NCBI RefSeq assembly: GCF_018069925.1
Contig: NZ_JAGPXB010000010.1
Span: 56,154-120,153 of the forward strand
Direction of reading: 5' to 3'
Length of the DNA stretch: 64,000 bases
DNA from: Flavobacterium erciyesense
GTDB lineage: Bacteria > Bacteroidota > Bacteroidia > Flavobacteriales > Flavobacteriaceae
Made by a program: the position numbers and the translations under genes. Shown here piece by piece: positions 47,717-56,711 of the stretch. The notes beneath the pieces are model-generated. The model made no database searches. It was not told the DNA's origin and saw only the letters and a program-made list of their open reading frames with translations. Numbering within the stretch: the first letter of the stretch is position 1; every line of letters begins with the position of its first letter.

Positions 47717-49084
47717 ATGTCACAGAAAATATTATTAGATAAAGTAAATATTCCAGGAATTAAAACTTATGAGGTATACCGCGCTAATGGTGGTTATGCT
47801 TCTGTAGAAAAAGCTTTAAAAACCTTAACACCTGACGAAGTAGTAGAAGAAGTAAAGACTTCAGGACTACGTGGTCGTGGTGGTGCAGGATTTCCTGCAG
47901 GGATGAAGTGGAGTTTTATCGACAAAAAATCGGGAAAGCCAAGGCACTTGGTTTGTAATGCAGATGAGTCGGAGCCAGGTACTTTTAAGGATCGTTATTT
48001 GATGGAGTACATTCCGCACTTATTGATCGAAGGAATGATTACCTCAAGCTATGCTCTTGGTGCAAATTTATCGTACATCTACATTCGTGGAGAGTACATG
48101 TGGGTGTATAAAATTTTAGAACGTGCCATTGCTGAGGCGAAAGCTGCAGGTTGGTTAGGTAAAAATATATTAGGTACCGGATACGATTTGGATTTATACG
48201 TTCAAATTGGTGGTGGTGCCTATATTTGTGGAGAAGAGACTGCTCTTATTGAGTCATTAGAAGGAAAAAGAGGAAACCCAAGAATTAAGCCGCCATTTCC
48301 TGCGGTATCTGGTTTATGGGCTAATCCAACGGTAGTGAATAATGTTGAAACCATTGCAGCTGTGCCATGGATTGTAAACAATTCAGGTGCTGACTACGCT
48401 AAAATCGGTATTGGTAGATCTACGGGAACTAAATTAATTTCTGCTTCAGGAAATATTAAAAACCCTGGTGTTTACGAAATTGATTTAGGATTAAGTGTTT
48501 ATGAATTCATGAACTCAGATGAATATTTGGGTGGTATGAGTTCTGACAGACCATTGAAAGCATTCGTGCCAGGAGGAAGTTCTGTACCAATTTTACCAGC
48601 AAATTTGATTTATAAAACTGCAAATGGCGAAGACCGTTTGATGACTTATGAGTCTTTGAGTGACGGTGGTTTTGCTACTGGATCGATGTTGGGTTCAGGA
48701 GGTTTTATCGTTTACGATGATACAGCTTGTATCGTTCGTAATACGTGGAATTTCTCTCGTTTTTATCACCATGAAAGTTGTGGGCAATGTTCACCATGTC
48801 GTGAAGGTACGGGTTGGTTAGAAAAAGTATTGCACCGTATTGAAAACGGACACGGACGCGAAGAGGATATCGAATTGTTGTTAAGTATTCAAAGTAAAAT
48901 TGAAGGAAACACAATTTGTCCTTTAGGTGACGCTGCTTCATGGCCAGTAGCTGCTGCGATTCGTCATTTTAGAGATGAATTTGAGTACCACATTCGTTTT
49001 CCAGAAAAAATCAAAAATAGAAATCATTTTGTTGTGGAACCCTTTGAAAGTGTAAAGCATTTTATAGTAAAGGAAAATGTATAA
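47717..49084 (+). CDS. nuoF: NADH-quinone oxidoreductase subunit F
   Basis: A 455-residue 51-kDa subunit that binds NADH and FMN and carries cluster N3. Visible are the glycine-rich GLRGRGGAGFPAGMKWSF segment (FMN/NADH site, about 51-67), GGGAYICGEETALIESLEG, and the cluster motif ESCGQCSPCREGTGW (about 353-367) with a later cysteine in NTICPLGDA. Its end touches an inserted non-complex-I gene. Confidence 0.97.
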   Translation: MSQKILLDKVNIPGIKTYEVYRANGGYASVEKALKTLTPDEVVEEVKTSGLRGRGGAGFPAGMKWSFIDKKSGKPRHLVCNADESEPGTFKDRYLMEYIPHLLIEGMITSSYALGANLSYIYIRGEYMWVYKILERAIAEAKAAGWLGKNILGTGYDLDLYVQIGGGAYICGEETALIESLEGKRGNPRIKPPFPAVSGLWANPTVVNNVETIAAVPWIVNNSGADYAKIGIGRSTGTKLISASGNIKNPGVYEIDLGLSVYEFMNSDEYLGGMSSDRPLKAFVPGGSSVPILPANLIYKTANGEDRLMTYESLSDGGFATGSMLGSGGFIVYDDTACIVRNTWNFSRFYHHESCGQCSPCREGTGWLEKVLHRIENGHGREEDIELLLSIQSKIEGNTICPLGDAASWPVAAAIRHFRDEFEYHIRFPEKIKNRNHFVVEPFESVKHFIVKENV

Positions 49085-49085
49085 A

Positions 49086-49637
49086 ATGAGGTTATTTTTG
49101 TTCATATTATTGTTGCCAATATTTGTTCATTCTCAAAAGTTTGACGGATATGCTGTGACCAGTGCAAATGATACAATCCATTGTAAGTATTTTGTTGCAA
49201 CTAATCCATTCAGTGAAAAACTTTTGTCAGTAGCCAGTATTTATGACAAAATTAAAATCCTAAATGACAAAGGCGAAAAAATAGAATACACAACCAAAAA
49301 CTTAAAGTCTTTTTTAATTAAAGGAACAAAGTTTGGGGATTTGAAATTTGTGAGTCTTATATATGATAACAACAAGCGTTTTTATCATGAAGTACAAGCT
49401 GGAAGACTTATGTTCTATAGATTTTACAAAGAAGGTTCAGGAATGGTAATCGGAATTGGATTTGGATTAAAAGACGATAAATTTGTAGAATTACAGGGGC
49501 CGGAGTTTAGAGAGCGACTAGGAGAATTTATAATTGATTATCCGGAATTATACCAAAAATGGATGGATTCGAACAAATATTATAAACCAAAACAATTAGA
49601 GGAAGTTATAAAATTATATAACGAGCATTTCAAATAA
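49086..49637 (+). CDS. Unknown secreted protein gene inside the nuo operon
   Basis: A 183-residue protein if started at the ATG at 49086, one base after the nuoF stop; an ATG at 49077 would overlap nuoF by 8 bases and add three residues. A clear signal peptide (MRLFLFILLLPIFVHS) predicts export. The mature part begins KFDGYAVTSANDTIHCKY and is mostly beta, with a helical C-terminus (KPKQLEEVIKLYNEHF). I do not recognise the family. It resembles no complex I subunit or assembly factor I know. It is in the same direction, between nuoF and nuoG. Confidence 0.7.
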   Translation: MRLFLFILLLPIFVHSQKFDGYAVTSANDTIHCKYFVATNPFSEKLLSVASIYDKIKILNDKGEKIEYTTKNLKSFLIKGTKFGDLKFVSLIYDNNKRFYHEVQAGRLMFYRFYKEGSGMVIGIGFGLKDDKFVELQGPEFRERLGEFIIDYPELYQKWMDSNKYYKPKQLEEVIKLYNEHFK

Positions 49638-49731
49638 GAACAAAATATAAGTATTACCTAAATTTTCAGATGTAATTTTTAAAGTGCAACAACTTGAAAC
49701 TTTAAACCTGAAACTTTAAACTAAATAAGAA
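49638..49731 (+). repeat. Spacer with 14-nt tandem repeat upstream of nuoG
   Basis: AACTTGAAACTTTA is followed by AACCTGAAACTTTA (one mismatch) and AACTAAATAAG at about 49690-49730, directly before the nuoG ATG. The 14-nt unit is itself nearly two 7-mers. Confidence 0.55.
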
Positions 49732-50781
49732 ATGAAAGTAACAATAGACGGACAGTCAATAGAAGTAGAACCAGGAACAACTATCCTGCAAGCAGCACGT
49801 ATGATAGGTGGTGAGGTAGTACCGCCAGCGATGTGTTATTATTCTAAACTAAAAGGAAGCGGTGGAAAATGCCGTTGTTGTTTAGTTGAAGTTGCCAAAG
49901 GTAGTGAGGCAGACCCTAGACCAATGCCAAAATTAATGGCATCATGTGTTACAGGCTGTATGGACGGAATGGAAGTGAATAGTAAATCATCACCACGAGT
50001 TCAAGAAGCTAGAAAGTCGGTAACGGAGTTTTTATTGATCAATCACCCTTTAGATTGCCCAGTTTGTGATCAGGCTGGTGAATGTGATTTGCAAAACTTA
50101 AGCTTTGAGCACGGAAAGTCAGAAACTCGTTTTATTGAAGAGAAAAGAACTTTTGAGCCAGAAGATATTGGTCCGAACATTCAGTTACACATGAACCGTT
50201 GCATTCTATGTTACCGTTGTGTAATGGTAGCTGATCAATTAACAGATGAGCGCGTACACGGAGTTATGGATAGAGGAGATCACTCTAATATTTCAACTTG
50301 TATTTCAAAAGCAATTGACAATGAGTTTTCAGGTAACATGATTGATGTGTGTCCTGTTGGAGCATTAACTGATAAAACATTTAGATTCAAATCAAGAGTT
50401 TGGTTTAGTAAACCGTATAATGCACACAGAGATTGTCCTACTTGTTCAGGTAAAACTACTGTTTGGATGTTTGGTGACGAGATTCAGCGTGTAACAGGTC
50501 GTAAAGATGAGTACCATGAAGTTGATGAGTTCATTTGTAACGGTTGTCGTTTTGACCATAAAGATATAGCTGATTGGACTATTGAAGGACCAAGAGCTTT
50601 TGAAAAAGATTCTGTAATCAACGTTAATAAATACAACAGAAAGTTAGAAAAAGTGCAAATTGCAACTGAAGAGAACATTTTGTTGGGTAGAGCAGTTGAT
50701 CGTAAAAAAATCAGTATGGCTGAAATTCCATTGACAAACGAAGGAAGTACAACTTTTAATACTACCGAGAATAATGGATAG
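49732..50781 (+). CDS. nuoG: NADH-quinone oxidoreductase subunit G, short form
   Basis: A 349-residue 75-kDa-type subunit without the C-terminal molybdopterin-like domain found in 700-900-residue NuoG. All cluster sites are present: N1b Cys35, Cys47, Cys50, Cys72; N5 His105, Cys109, Cys112, Cys118; N4 Cys157, Cys160, Cys163, Cys207. Two further CxxC pairs (Cys235/Cys238 and Cys269/Cys272) resemble the N7 cluster site of some bacteria. The last roughly 70 residues are a short tail. The short form is known in Bacteroidota. Its 3' end overlaps nuoH by 8 bases. Confidence 0.93.
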   Translation: MKVTIDGQSIEVEPGTTILQAARMIGGEVVPPAMCYYSKLKGSGGKCRCCLVEVAKGSEADPRPMPKLMASCVTGCMDGMEVNSKSSPRVQEARKSVTEFLLINHPLDCPVCDQAGECDLQNLSFEHGKSETRFIEEKRTFEPEDIGPNIQLHMNRCILCYRCVMVADQLTDERVHGVMDRGDHSNISTCISKAIDNEFSGNMIDVCPVGALTDKTFRFKSRVWFSKPYNAHRDCPTCSGKTTVWMFGDEIQRVTGRKDEYHEVDEFICNGCRFDHKDIADWTIEGPRAFEKDSVINVNKYNRKLEKVQIATEENILLGRAVDRKKISMAEIPLTNEGSTTFNTTENNG

Positions 50782-51826
50782 CGTTATTATAATTGAAAAA
50801 AGTGTCATCATTGTTGCTGTTTTTGCACTGACAATGTTAATGGCGATGTATTCTACTTGGGCAGAGCGTAAAGTGGCGGCATGGTTGCAAGATCGTGTAG
50901 GACCAAACAGAGCGGGACCGCTAGGTTTGTTTCAACCACTAGCTGATGGTTTAAAATTATTCTCAAAAGAAGAGTTTGAGCCAAATACGCCAAACCGTTT
51001 CTTATTTTTTGTAGGGCCAGCTATTGCGATGAGTACGGCTTTAATGACAAGTGCTGTGATTCCGTGGGGAGACAGATTGCATTTGTTTGGAAGAGATATT
51101 TTATTACAAGCAACCGATTTGAATATTGGTTTACTATACTTTTTTGGAGTGGTGTCTGTGGGTGTTTACGGAATCATGATTGGAGGATGGGCTTCGAATA
51201 ATAAGTTCTCATTGATGGGAGCGGTTCGTGCTGCGTCGCAAATGGTTTCGTACGAAATTGCCATGGGACTTTCAATGATTGCTTTGTTGATGATGACTGG
51301 AACTTTGAGTTTAAGAGAAATCTCTGCACAGCAAGCTGGAATGAACTGGAATGTATTTTACCAACCACTTTCATTTGTAATCTTTTTAATTTGTGCTTTT
51401 GCAGAATCGAACAGAACTCCTTTTGATTTGGCAGAGTGCGAAAGTGAATTAATTGGGGGTTACCACACGGAATATTCATCTATGAAAATGGGCTTTTATT
51501 TATTTGCCGAATATGCAAATATGTTCATTTCTTCTACTATTTTAGCGGTCTTGTTTTTTGGAGGATATAATTATCCAGGAATGAGTTGGGTTGTTGAAAA
51601 TTGGGGAGTAAATGCGGCGAATCTTTTAGGGTTTGGTGCTTTGTTTATCAAGTTGTGTGGATTTATCTTTTTCTACATGTGGGTACGTTGGACGATCCCG
51701 AGATTTAGATACGATCAATTGATGAACTTAGGATGGAGAATTTTGATTCCGCTTTCGATTATCAATATTATAATTACCGGAATTGTAATTTTAAGAGCTG
51801 ATATTGCTGCTTATTTTGGATTGTAA
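50774..51826 (+). CDS. nuoH: NADH-quinone oxidoreductase subunit H
   Basis: A 350-residue inner-membrane subunit with eight hydrophobic helices that joins the quinone cavity to the membrane arm. Conserved segments are WAERKVAAWLQDRVGPNRAGP near residue 29, the acidic loop AESNRTPFDLAECESELIGGYHTEYS near 211, and WVRWTIPRFRYDQLM. It starts within the end of nuoG. Confidence 0.97.
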   Translation: MDSVIIIEKSVIIVAVFALTMLMAMYSTWAERKVAAWLQDRVGPNRAGPLGLFQPLADGLKLFSKEEFEPNTPNRFLFFVGPAIAMSTALMTSAVIPWGDRLHLFGRDILLQATDLNIGLLYFFGVVSVGVYGIMIGGWASNNKFSLMGAVRAASQMVSYEIAMGLSMIALLMMTGTLSLREISAQQAGMNWNVFYQPLSFVIFLICAFAESNRTPFDLAECESELIGGYHTEYSSMKMGFYLFAEYANMFISSTILAVLFFGGYNYPGMSWVVENWGVNAANLLGFGALFIKLCGFIFFYMWVRWTIPRFRYDQLMNLGWRILIPLSIINIIITGIVILRADIAAYFGL

Positions 51827-51883
51827 ATTAAGTTAGCTGTACTAAAACCAGGAAGAAATTAGAGTTGTTTACCGTAAGCCCTA

Positions 51884-51960
51884 GCCCTGATAGTAGTGGA
51901 AATCCTTTTAGCCTGATTTTTATCAGGGTAAAAGATTGAAACGAATAGCAGGAATAAGCT
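51884..51960 (+). repeat. Structured palindromic element, copy B
   Basis: Located in the 151-base nuoH-nuoI spacer. Outer arms CCTG (51886-51889) and CAGG (51949-51952) pair. The inner stem runs 51905-51916 against 51923-51934 (12 positions with one G-G opposition) around a 6-base loop. It matches copy A (28011-28090) in the flanks (GCCC.GAT, AGTG.AAATCCTTTT, AAAAGATTG.AACG, AGC.GGA), while the stem sequences differ and remain complementary. It is in the sense strand of the nuo transcript. Confidence 0.7.
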
Positions 51961-51977
51961 TCAAATAAAAATAAAAA

Positions 51978-52523
51978 ATGTCAATAGAAAGTATATCCTT
52001 ATCGGGAAGAAAAAAGTTAGTCTCCAACAAGGAGATGACTTTTTGGGAGCGCATGTACCTTGTTGCGATTATCAAGGGATTGTTTATCACCATTCAGCAT
52101 TTGTTTACTAGAAAGGTTACCATTCAATACCCGGAGCAAGTACGTACCATGAGTCCGGTTTACCGCGGGCAACACATGTTAAAGCGCGACGAACAAGGTC
52201 GTGAAAACTGTACAGCTTGTGGTTTGTGTGCCTTATCATGCCCTGCTGAAGCTATTACTATGAAAGCCGAAGAGCGTAAAGCGGATGAAAAGCATTTGTA
52301 TCGCGAGGAAAAATATGCTTCTATTTATGAAATCAATATGTTGCGTTGTATTTTTTGCGGTCTTTGTGAAGAGGCTTGTCCTAAAGATGCCATCTACCTT
52401 ACAACAAGTAAAGTTCTTGTACCGTCAAATTATGAGAGAGAAGATTTTATCTTTGGTAAAGACAGATTAGTAATGCCTTTGGAAATGGCTATGAAAAATA
52501 CTCAACTTAAAAACGCTAACTAA
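51978..52523 (+). CDS. nuoI: NADH-quinone oxidoreductase subunit I
   Basis: A 181-residue ferredoxin-like subunit of the peripheral arm with clusters N6a and N6b. Two [4Fe-4S] motifs are visible: CTACGLCALSCPAEAI at about 75-90 and CIFCGLCEEACPKDAI at about 120-135. An N-terminal amphipathic helix precedes them. Its stop overlaps the nuoJ start by one base. Confidence 0.97.
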   Translation: MSIESISLSGRKKLVSNKEMTFWERMYLVAIIKGLFITIQHLFTRKVTIQYPEQVRTMSPVYRGQHMLKRDEQGRENCTACGLCALSCPAEAITMKAEERKADEKHLYREEKYASIYEINMLRCIFCGLCEEACPKDAIYLTTSKVLVPSNYEREDFIFGKDRLVMPLEMAMKNTQLKNAN

Positions 52524-53035
52524 TGTCTACAGTACTTATCATATTTTGTGTATTGGCTGCAATTACTTTAGCCACCGCATTTTTAACTATTTTTAGTCGA
52601 AACCCAATTCACAGTGCTATTTATTTAGTGATTTGTTTTTTCTCTATCGCAGGACATTACCTTTTATTGAATGCGCAATTTTTAGCGATAGTTCACGTCA
52701 TTGTTTACTCAGGAGCTATTATGATTTTGTTCCTCTTTACGATCATGTTAATGAATTTGAATGAACAGAAAGAAGTACATCGCCCACGAATTACACGTTT
52801 AGGAGCTATTGTTTCGTTCTGTTTAATTTGTGCGGTTTTAATATTGATTTTCATTAATTCAAAACCAATTGTTGGAGAATATGTAACTACCGGTGAGGAT
52901 TATCAATCAATCAAAGTGCTTGGTAAAGTGTTACTGAATGAATACATGGTTCCGTTTGAATTTGCTTCAATATTATTATTGGTTGCGATGATTGGAACAG
53001 TATTATTGTCTAAAAAAGAAAAATTGCAGAAATAA
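52523..53035 (+). CDS. nuoJ: NADH-quinone oxidoreductase subunit J
   Basis: A 170-residue inner-membrane subunit with five transmembrane helices. The [13 protein letters not shown] segment (helix 2) and [17 protein letters not shown] (helix 3, with the pi-bulge region) are conserved, as is [21 protein letters not shown] at the end. Part of the ion path of the membrane arm. Confidence 0.95.
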   Translation: MSTVLIIFCVLAAITLATAFLTIFSRNPIHSAIYLVICFFSIAGHYLLLNAQFLAIVHVIVYSGAIMILFLFTIMLMNLNEQKEVHRPRITRLGAIVSFCLICAVLILIFINSKPIVGEYVTTGEDYQSIKVLGKVLLNEYMVPFEFASILLLVAMIGTVLLSKKEKLQK

Positions 53036-53036
53036 G

Positions 53037-53357
53037 ATGAATAATATTTTAAACCACATTGGTATTGAAAATTACATATTCTTGAGTGTCATACTTTTTT
53101 GTATTGGTATTTTTGGAGTGTTGTACAGACGAAATGCCATTATCGTATTTATGTCTATTGAAATTATGTTGAATGCGGTGAATTTGCTTTTTGTAGCATT
53201 TTCAACTTACCATCAGGATGCACAAGGACAAGTTTTTGTGTTCTTTTCGATGGCAGTTGCAGCAGCAGAGGTTGCAGTAGGATTGGCTATCTTAGTTTCT
53301 ATTTTCAGAAACCTTGGTTCAATTACTATTGATAATTTAAAAAACTTAAAAGGATAA
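53037..53357 (+). CDS. nuoK: NADH-quinone oxidoreductase subunit K
   Basis: A 106-residue subunit with three transmembrane helices. I start it at the ATG one base after the nuoJ stop; a longer frame from 52992 would overlap nuoJ. Conserved acidic residues for ion translocation are in [12 protein letters not shown] and in [11 protein letters not shown]. It ends directly before nuoL. Confidence 0.95.
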   Translation: MNNILNHIGIENYIFLSVILFCIGIFGVLYRRNAIIVFMSIEIMLNAVNLLFVAFSTYHQDAQGQVFVFFSMAVAAAEVAVGLAILVSIFRNLGSITIDNLKNLKG

Positions 53358-55247
53358 ATGGAGATGAATACCAATATAGCTTTAGTTTTAGTTCTTGCTC
53401 CTTTTTTAGGATTTTTATTGAATGTGTTTTTTGGCAAAAGCCTTGGAAAAACGTTATCAGGCGTCATAGGCACAGTGGCAGTTGTAGTTAGTTTTGTAGC
53501 TACGGTTTACTTTTTTGGAGGATTAGCAGCGCAACCGGAAGGCATTCGTATTGCTTTGTTTGATTGGATTCAGATTAGCAATTTTAAAGTTGATTTCGGT
53601 TTTCAGTTGGATCAACTTTCTTTATTGTGGTTGCTTTTTGTAACAGGAATCGGATCATTGATTCATTTGTATTCTATCAGTTACATGCATGATGACGAAA
53701 ACATGCACAAGTTTTTTGCGTACTTGAATTTGTTCATCTTTTTCATGATCACTTTAGTAATAGGAAGTAACCTATTGGTAATGTTTATCGGTTGGGAAGG
53801 CGTTGGTCTTTGCTCGTACTTGTTAATTGGATTTTGGTACAAAAATCAAGAGTACAATGATGCTGCAAAGAAAGCTTTCATCATGAACCGTATTGGGGAT
53901 TTAGGATTGTTGATTGGAATTTTCATCTTAGGAAGTTTATTCTCAACTGTTGATTATACGAGTTTAAAAGCGGCCATCACAACCGGAAGTAATGTGGATA
54001 TGTATTGGCTTACTGTTGCAGGTTTCGCTTTGTTTATTGGAGCTTGTGGTAAATCGGCTCAAATTCCTTTGTATACTTGGTTGCCAGATGCAATGGCAGG
54101 ACCAACTCCTGTTTCTGCGTTGATTCACGCCGCTACCATGGTAACAGCGGGTATCTTTATGATAACACGTTTGAACTTTTTATTTGATTTAACACCTGAT
54201 GTTCAAAATGTAATTGCAATTGTGGGTGCTGTTACTGCATTGGTTGCTGCGACAATTGGATTGTTGCAAAACGACATTAAAAAAGTGTTGGCTTATTCTA
54301 CAGTATCTCAATTGGGATTAATGTTCTTAGCTTTAGGTTTAGGAGCTTACGAAATAGCAGTATTTCATGTAATAACGCATGCGTTCTTCAAAGCTTGTTT
54401 GTTCTTAGGTTCAGGATCAGTTATTCATGCTTTGCACGGAGAACAAGACATGCGTAATATGGGTGGTTTACGTAAAGCGATGCCAATTACATTTATTACG
54501 ATGTTGATTGCTTCATTAGCTATTTCTGGTGTTCCTTTGTTTTCAGGTTTCTTCTCTAAGGATGAAATATTGTTAGTTGCTTTCCACCATAATATTCCGT
54601 TATGGGTTGTTGCGTCTATCGCTTCTATAATGACTGCTTTTTATATGTTCCGTCTGATGTTCTTGACTTTCTTTCAAGAATTTAGAGGTACTGCTGAACA
54701 AAAACATCATTTGCATGAAAGTCCTGCTTTAATTACCATTCCGTTAATTATTTTAGCAATTTTAGCTACTGTAGGTGGTGTTATTAGTTTGCCAGGAAAC
54801 AGCTGGTTAAATCACTATTTAATTCCGATTTTACCAAAGTTAGCTACCGCTGCACATCATTTAGGTACTACTGAATATATGTTGATGGGTGTTGCTGTAA
54901 TTGGAGGTTTATTTGGTATTGGACTTGCTTATGTTAAATTTGTGAAGCAAAATAATGTTCCTGTTCAAGACGAAGCGCTTACTGGATTATCTAAAACGTT
55001 ATACAACAAATATTATGTTGATGAAGTTTACGATGCACTATTTGTGAAACCAATCAATGCTCTTTCTAACTTTTTTAGAGATACCGTTGAGACAGGTTTA
55101 TCAGCTTTGGTGTTCGGATTTGGAAAAGTGACTAATGAATTAAGCTATCAAGGTAAGAAAATACAAACTGGAAGTATCGGACTTTATCTTTTTGTATTTG
55201 TGCTGGGTCTTTGTGCCATCGTTTCTTATTTATTCTTAGCTCAATAA
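53358..55247 (+). CDS. nuoL: NADH-quinone oxidoreductase subunit L
   Basis: A 629-residue antiporter-like membrane subunit with about 16 hydrophobic helices and the long lateral helix region at its C-terminus. Conserved are GWEGVGLCSYLLIGFWY near residue 144, the LYTWLPDAMAGPTPVSALIHAATMVTAG-type region near 238, and LLQNDIKKVLAYSTVSQLG near 302. It is the distal ion pump of complex I. Confidence 0.97.
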   Translation: MEMNTNIALVLVLAPFLGFLLNVFFGKSLGKTLSGVIGTVAVVVSFVATVYFFGGLAAQPEGIRIALFDWIQISNFKVDFGFQLDQLSLLWLLFVTGIGSLIHLYSISYMHDDENMHKFFAYLNLFIFFMITLVIGSNLLVMFIGWEGVGLCSYLLIGFWYKNQEYNDAAKKAFIMNRIGDLGLLIGIFILGSLFSTVDYTSLKAAITTGSNVDMYWLTVAGFALFIGACGKSAQIPLYTWLPDAMAGPTPVSALIHAATMVTAGIFMITRLNFLFDLTPDVQNVIAIVGAVTALVAATIGLLQNDIKKVLAYSTVSQLGLMFLALGLGAYEIAVFHVITHAFFKACLFLGSGSVIHALHGEQDMRNMGGLRKAMPITFITMLIASLAISGVPLFSGFFSKDEILLVAFHHNIPLWVVASIASIMTAFYMFRLMFLTFFQEFRGTAEQKHHLHESPALITIPLIILAILATVGGVISLPGNSWLNHYLIPILPKLATAAHHLGTTEYMLMGVAVIGGLFGIGLAYVKFVKQNNVPVQDEALTGLSKTLYNKYYVDEVYDALFVKPINALSNFFRDTVETGLSALVFGFGKVTNELSYQGKKIQTGSIGLYLFVFVLGLCAIVSYLFLAQ

Positions 55248-55256
55248 ACGTATATT

Positions 55257-56699
55257 ATGAATGTATCTCTTATTTCAATTATTCTTTTAGTAGGTGCTTT
55301 TGTCACTTTTCTTTCGGGTGATAAATTAGCTTCAAAAGTAGCTTTACTTTTCAGTATAGTGGCAGCTGCTGCTTCTATTGTTATACTAAATCAATATAAT
55401 TTAGGTCAAAATGCCAACTTCATTCAGCAATGGATTGCGCAACCTAATATTTCTTTTGCACTTAAAGTAGATGGTTTATCAATAGCCATGTTGTTATTGA
55501 CTACCGTTCTTACAGCAGTGATTATCCTTTCTTCATTAGGTTCTAAATTTGAAAATGCGAAAGCTTTTTATGCATTAGTTTTGTTCATGGCCTTTGCAAT
55601 GGTCGGAACGTTTTTAGCTAGTGATGGATTGTTGTATTATGTATTTTGGGAATTGGCACTTGTTCCGATTTACTTTATAGCTTTATTATGGGGTAATGGC
55701 GATTCAGAGTCTCGCAAAAGGGCAGTGGTTAAATTCTTTATTTACACCCTTGCAGGTTCTTTATTTATGTTGGTTGCTTTTGTGTACATGTACCAAAAAG
55801 CAGGAAGTTTACTTTTAGAAGATTTGTATCAGTTGAATTTGTCAGCCGACGAGCAGTTTTGGATTTTCCTTGCTTTCTTTTTGGCTTATGCAATCAAAAT
55901 TCCTTTGATTCCTTTTCATACTTGGCAGGCTGCTGTTTACCAAAAAGCGCCAACCGTTGGAACCATGTTACTTTCGGGTATCATGTTAAAAATGGGTTTA
56001 TACAGTGTTATCCGTTGGCAATTGCCTCTTACGGCTTTAGCTGCTAAAGAGTATATGTTTGTTTTTATCGGTCTTGGTATTGCCGGTGTTATTTACGGAT
56101 CAATAGTAGCACTTAGACAAAGAGATTTGAAGAAATTATTAGCTTATTCTTCGTTGGCACACGTAGGTTTAATTGCAGCTGGAACGTATACATTAACATT
56201 AGATGGATTGCGTGGTGCAGTTTTGCAAATGATCGCTCACGGATTTGTTGTTGTAGGATTGTTTTATGCAGCTGAAGTTTTGTTCCGAAGATATGAAACT
56301 AGATTAATCTCAGAAATGGGTGGTGTGCGAACTCAAGCTCCTAAGTTTAGTTCATTGTTTTTAATATTGGTTTTGGCCTCTGTAGCATTACCAACCACCT
56401 TTAACTTTATTGGAGAGTTTACGGTTCTTTACAGTTTATACGGAATCAATGTTTGGTTCGCAATATTAGGTGGAACAACTATTATTTTGGGAGCATACTA
56501 CATGTTGAAAATGTATCAACATGTGATGTTGGGGGAAACCAATTCTAAAGTTTTCGCTGATGTTACTTTATCTGAAGCATTCACTTTTAGTATCATTATT
56601 GGAGTGTTGTTCTTTTTCGGAATGTATCCTAAACCAATAACTGACTTGATTACACCAAGTCTTGAAGAAATTTTAACACAAATCAACCGAATTAACTAA
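55257..56699 (+). CDS. nuoM: NADH-quinone oxidoreductase subunit M
   Basis: A 480-residue antiporter-like subunit with about 14 hydrophobic helices. Key features are FWELALVPIYFIALLWG near residue 129 (conserved Glu), FHTWQAAVYQKAPTVGTMLLSGIMLKMGLY near 220 (conserved Lys), and LRQRDLKKLLAYSSLAHVG near 287. It begins 9 bases after nuoL. Confidence 0.97.
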   Translation: MNVSLISIILLVGAFVTFLSGDKLASKVALLFSIVAAAASIVILNQYNLGQNANFIQQWIAQPNISFALKVDGLSIAMLLLTTVLTAVIILSSLGSKFENAKAFYALVLFMAFAMVGTFLASDGLLYYVFWELALVPIYFIALLWGNGDSESRKRAVVKFFIYTLAGSLFMLVAFVYMYQKAGSLLLEDLYQLNLSADEQFWIFLAFFLAYAIKIPLIPFHTWQAAVYQKAPTVGTMLLSGIMLKMGLYSVIRWQLPLTALAAKEYMFVFIGLGIAGVIYGSIVALRQRDLKKLLAYSSLAHVGLIAAGTYTLTLDGLRGAVLQMIAHGFVVVGLFYAAEVLFRRYETRLISEMGGVRTQAPKFSSLFLILVLASVALPTTFNFIGEFTVLYSLYGINVWFAILGGTTIILGAYYMLKMYQHVMLGETNSKVFADVTLSEAFTFSIIIGVLFFFGMYPKPITDLITPSLEEILTQINRIN

Positions 56700-56711
56700 G
56701 TCAAATAAGAA

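Noticed and set aside
51827..51977. Break of the nuo operon between nuoH and nuoI
   Set aside because: The gap holds a palindromic element but no T-run terminator and no clear promoter, and gene order and direction continue, so I keep it as one operon.
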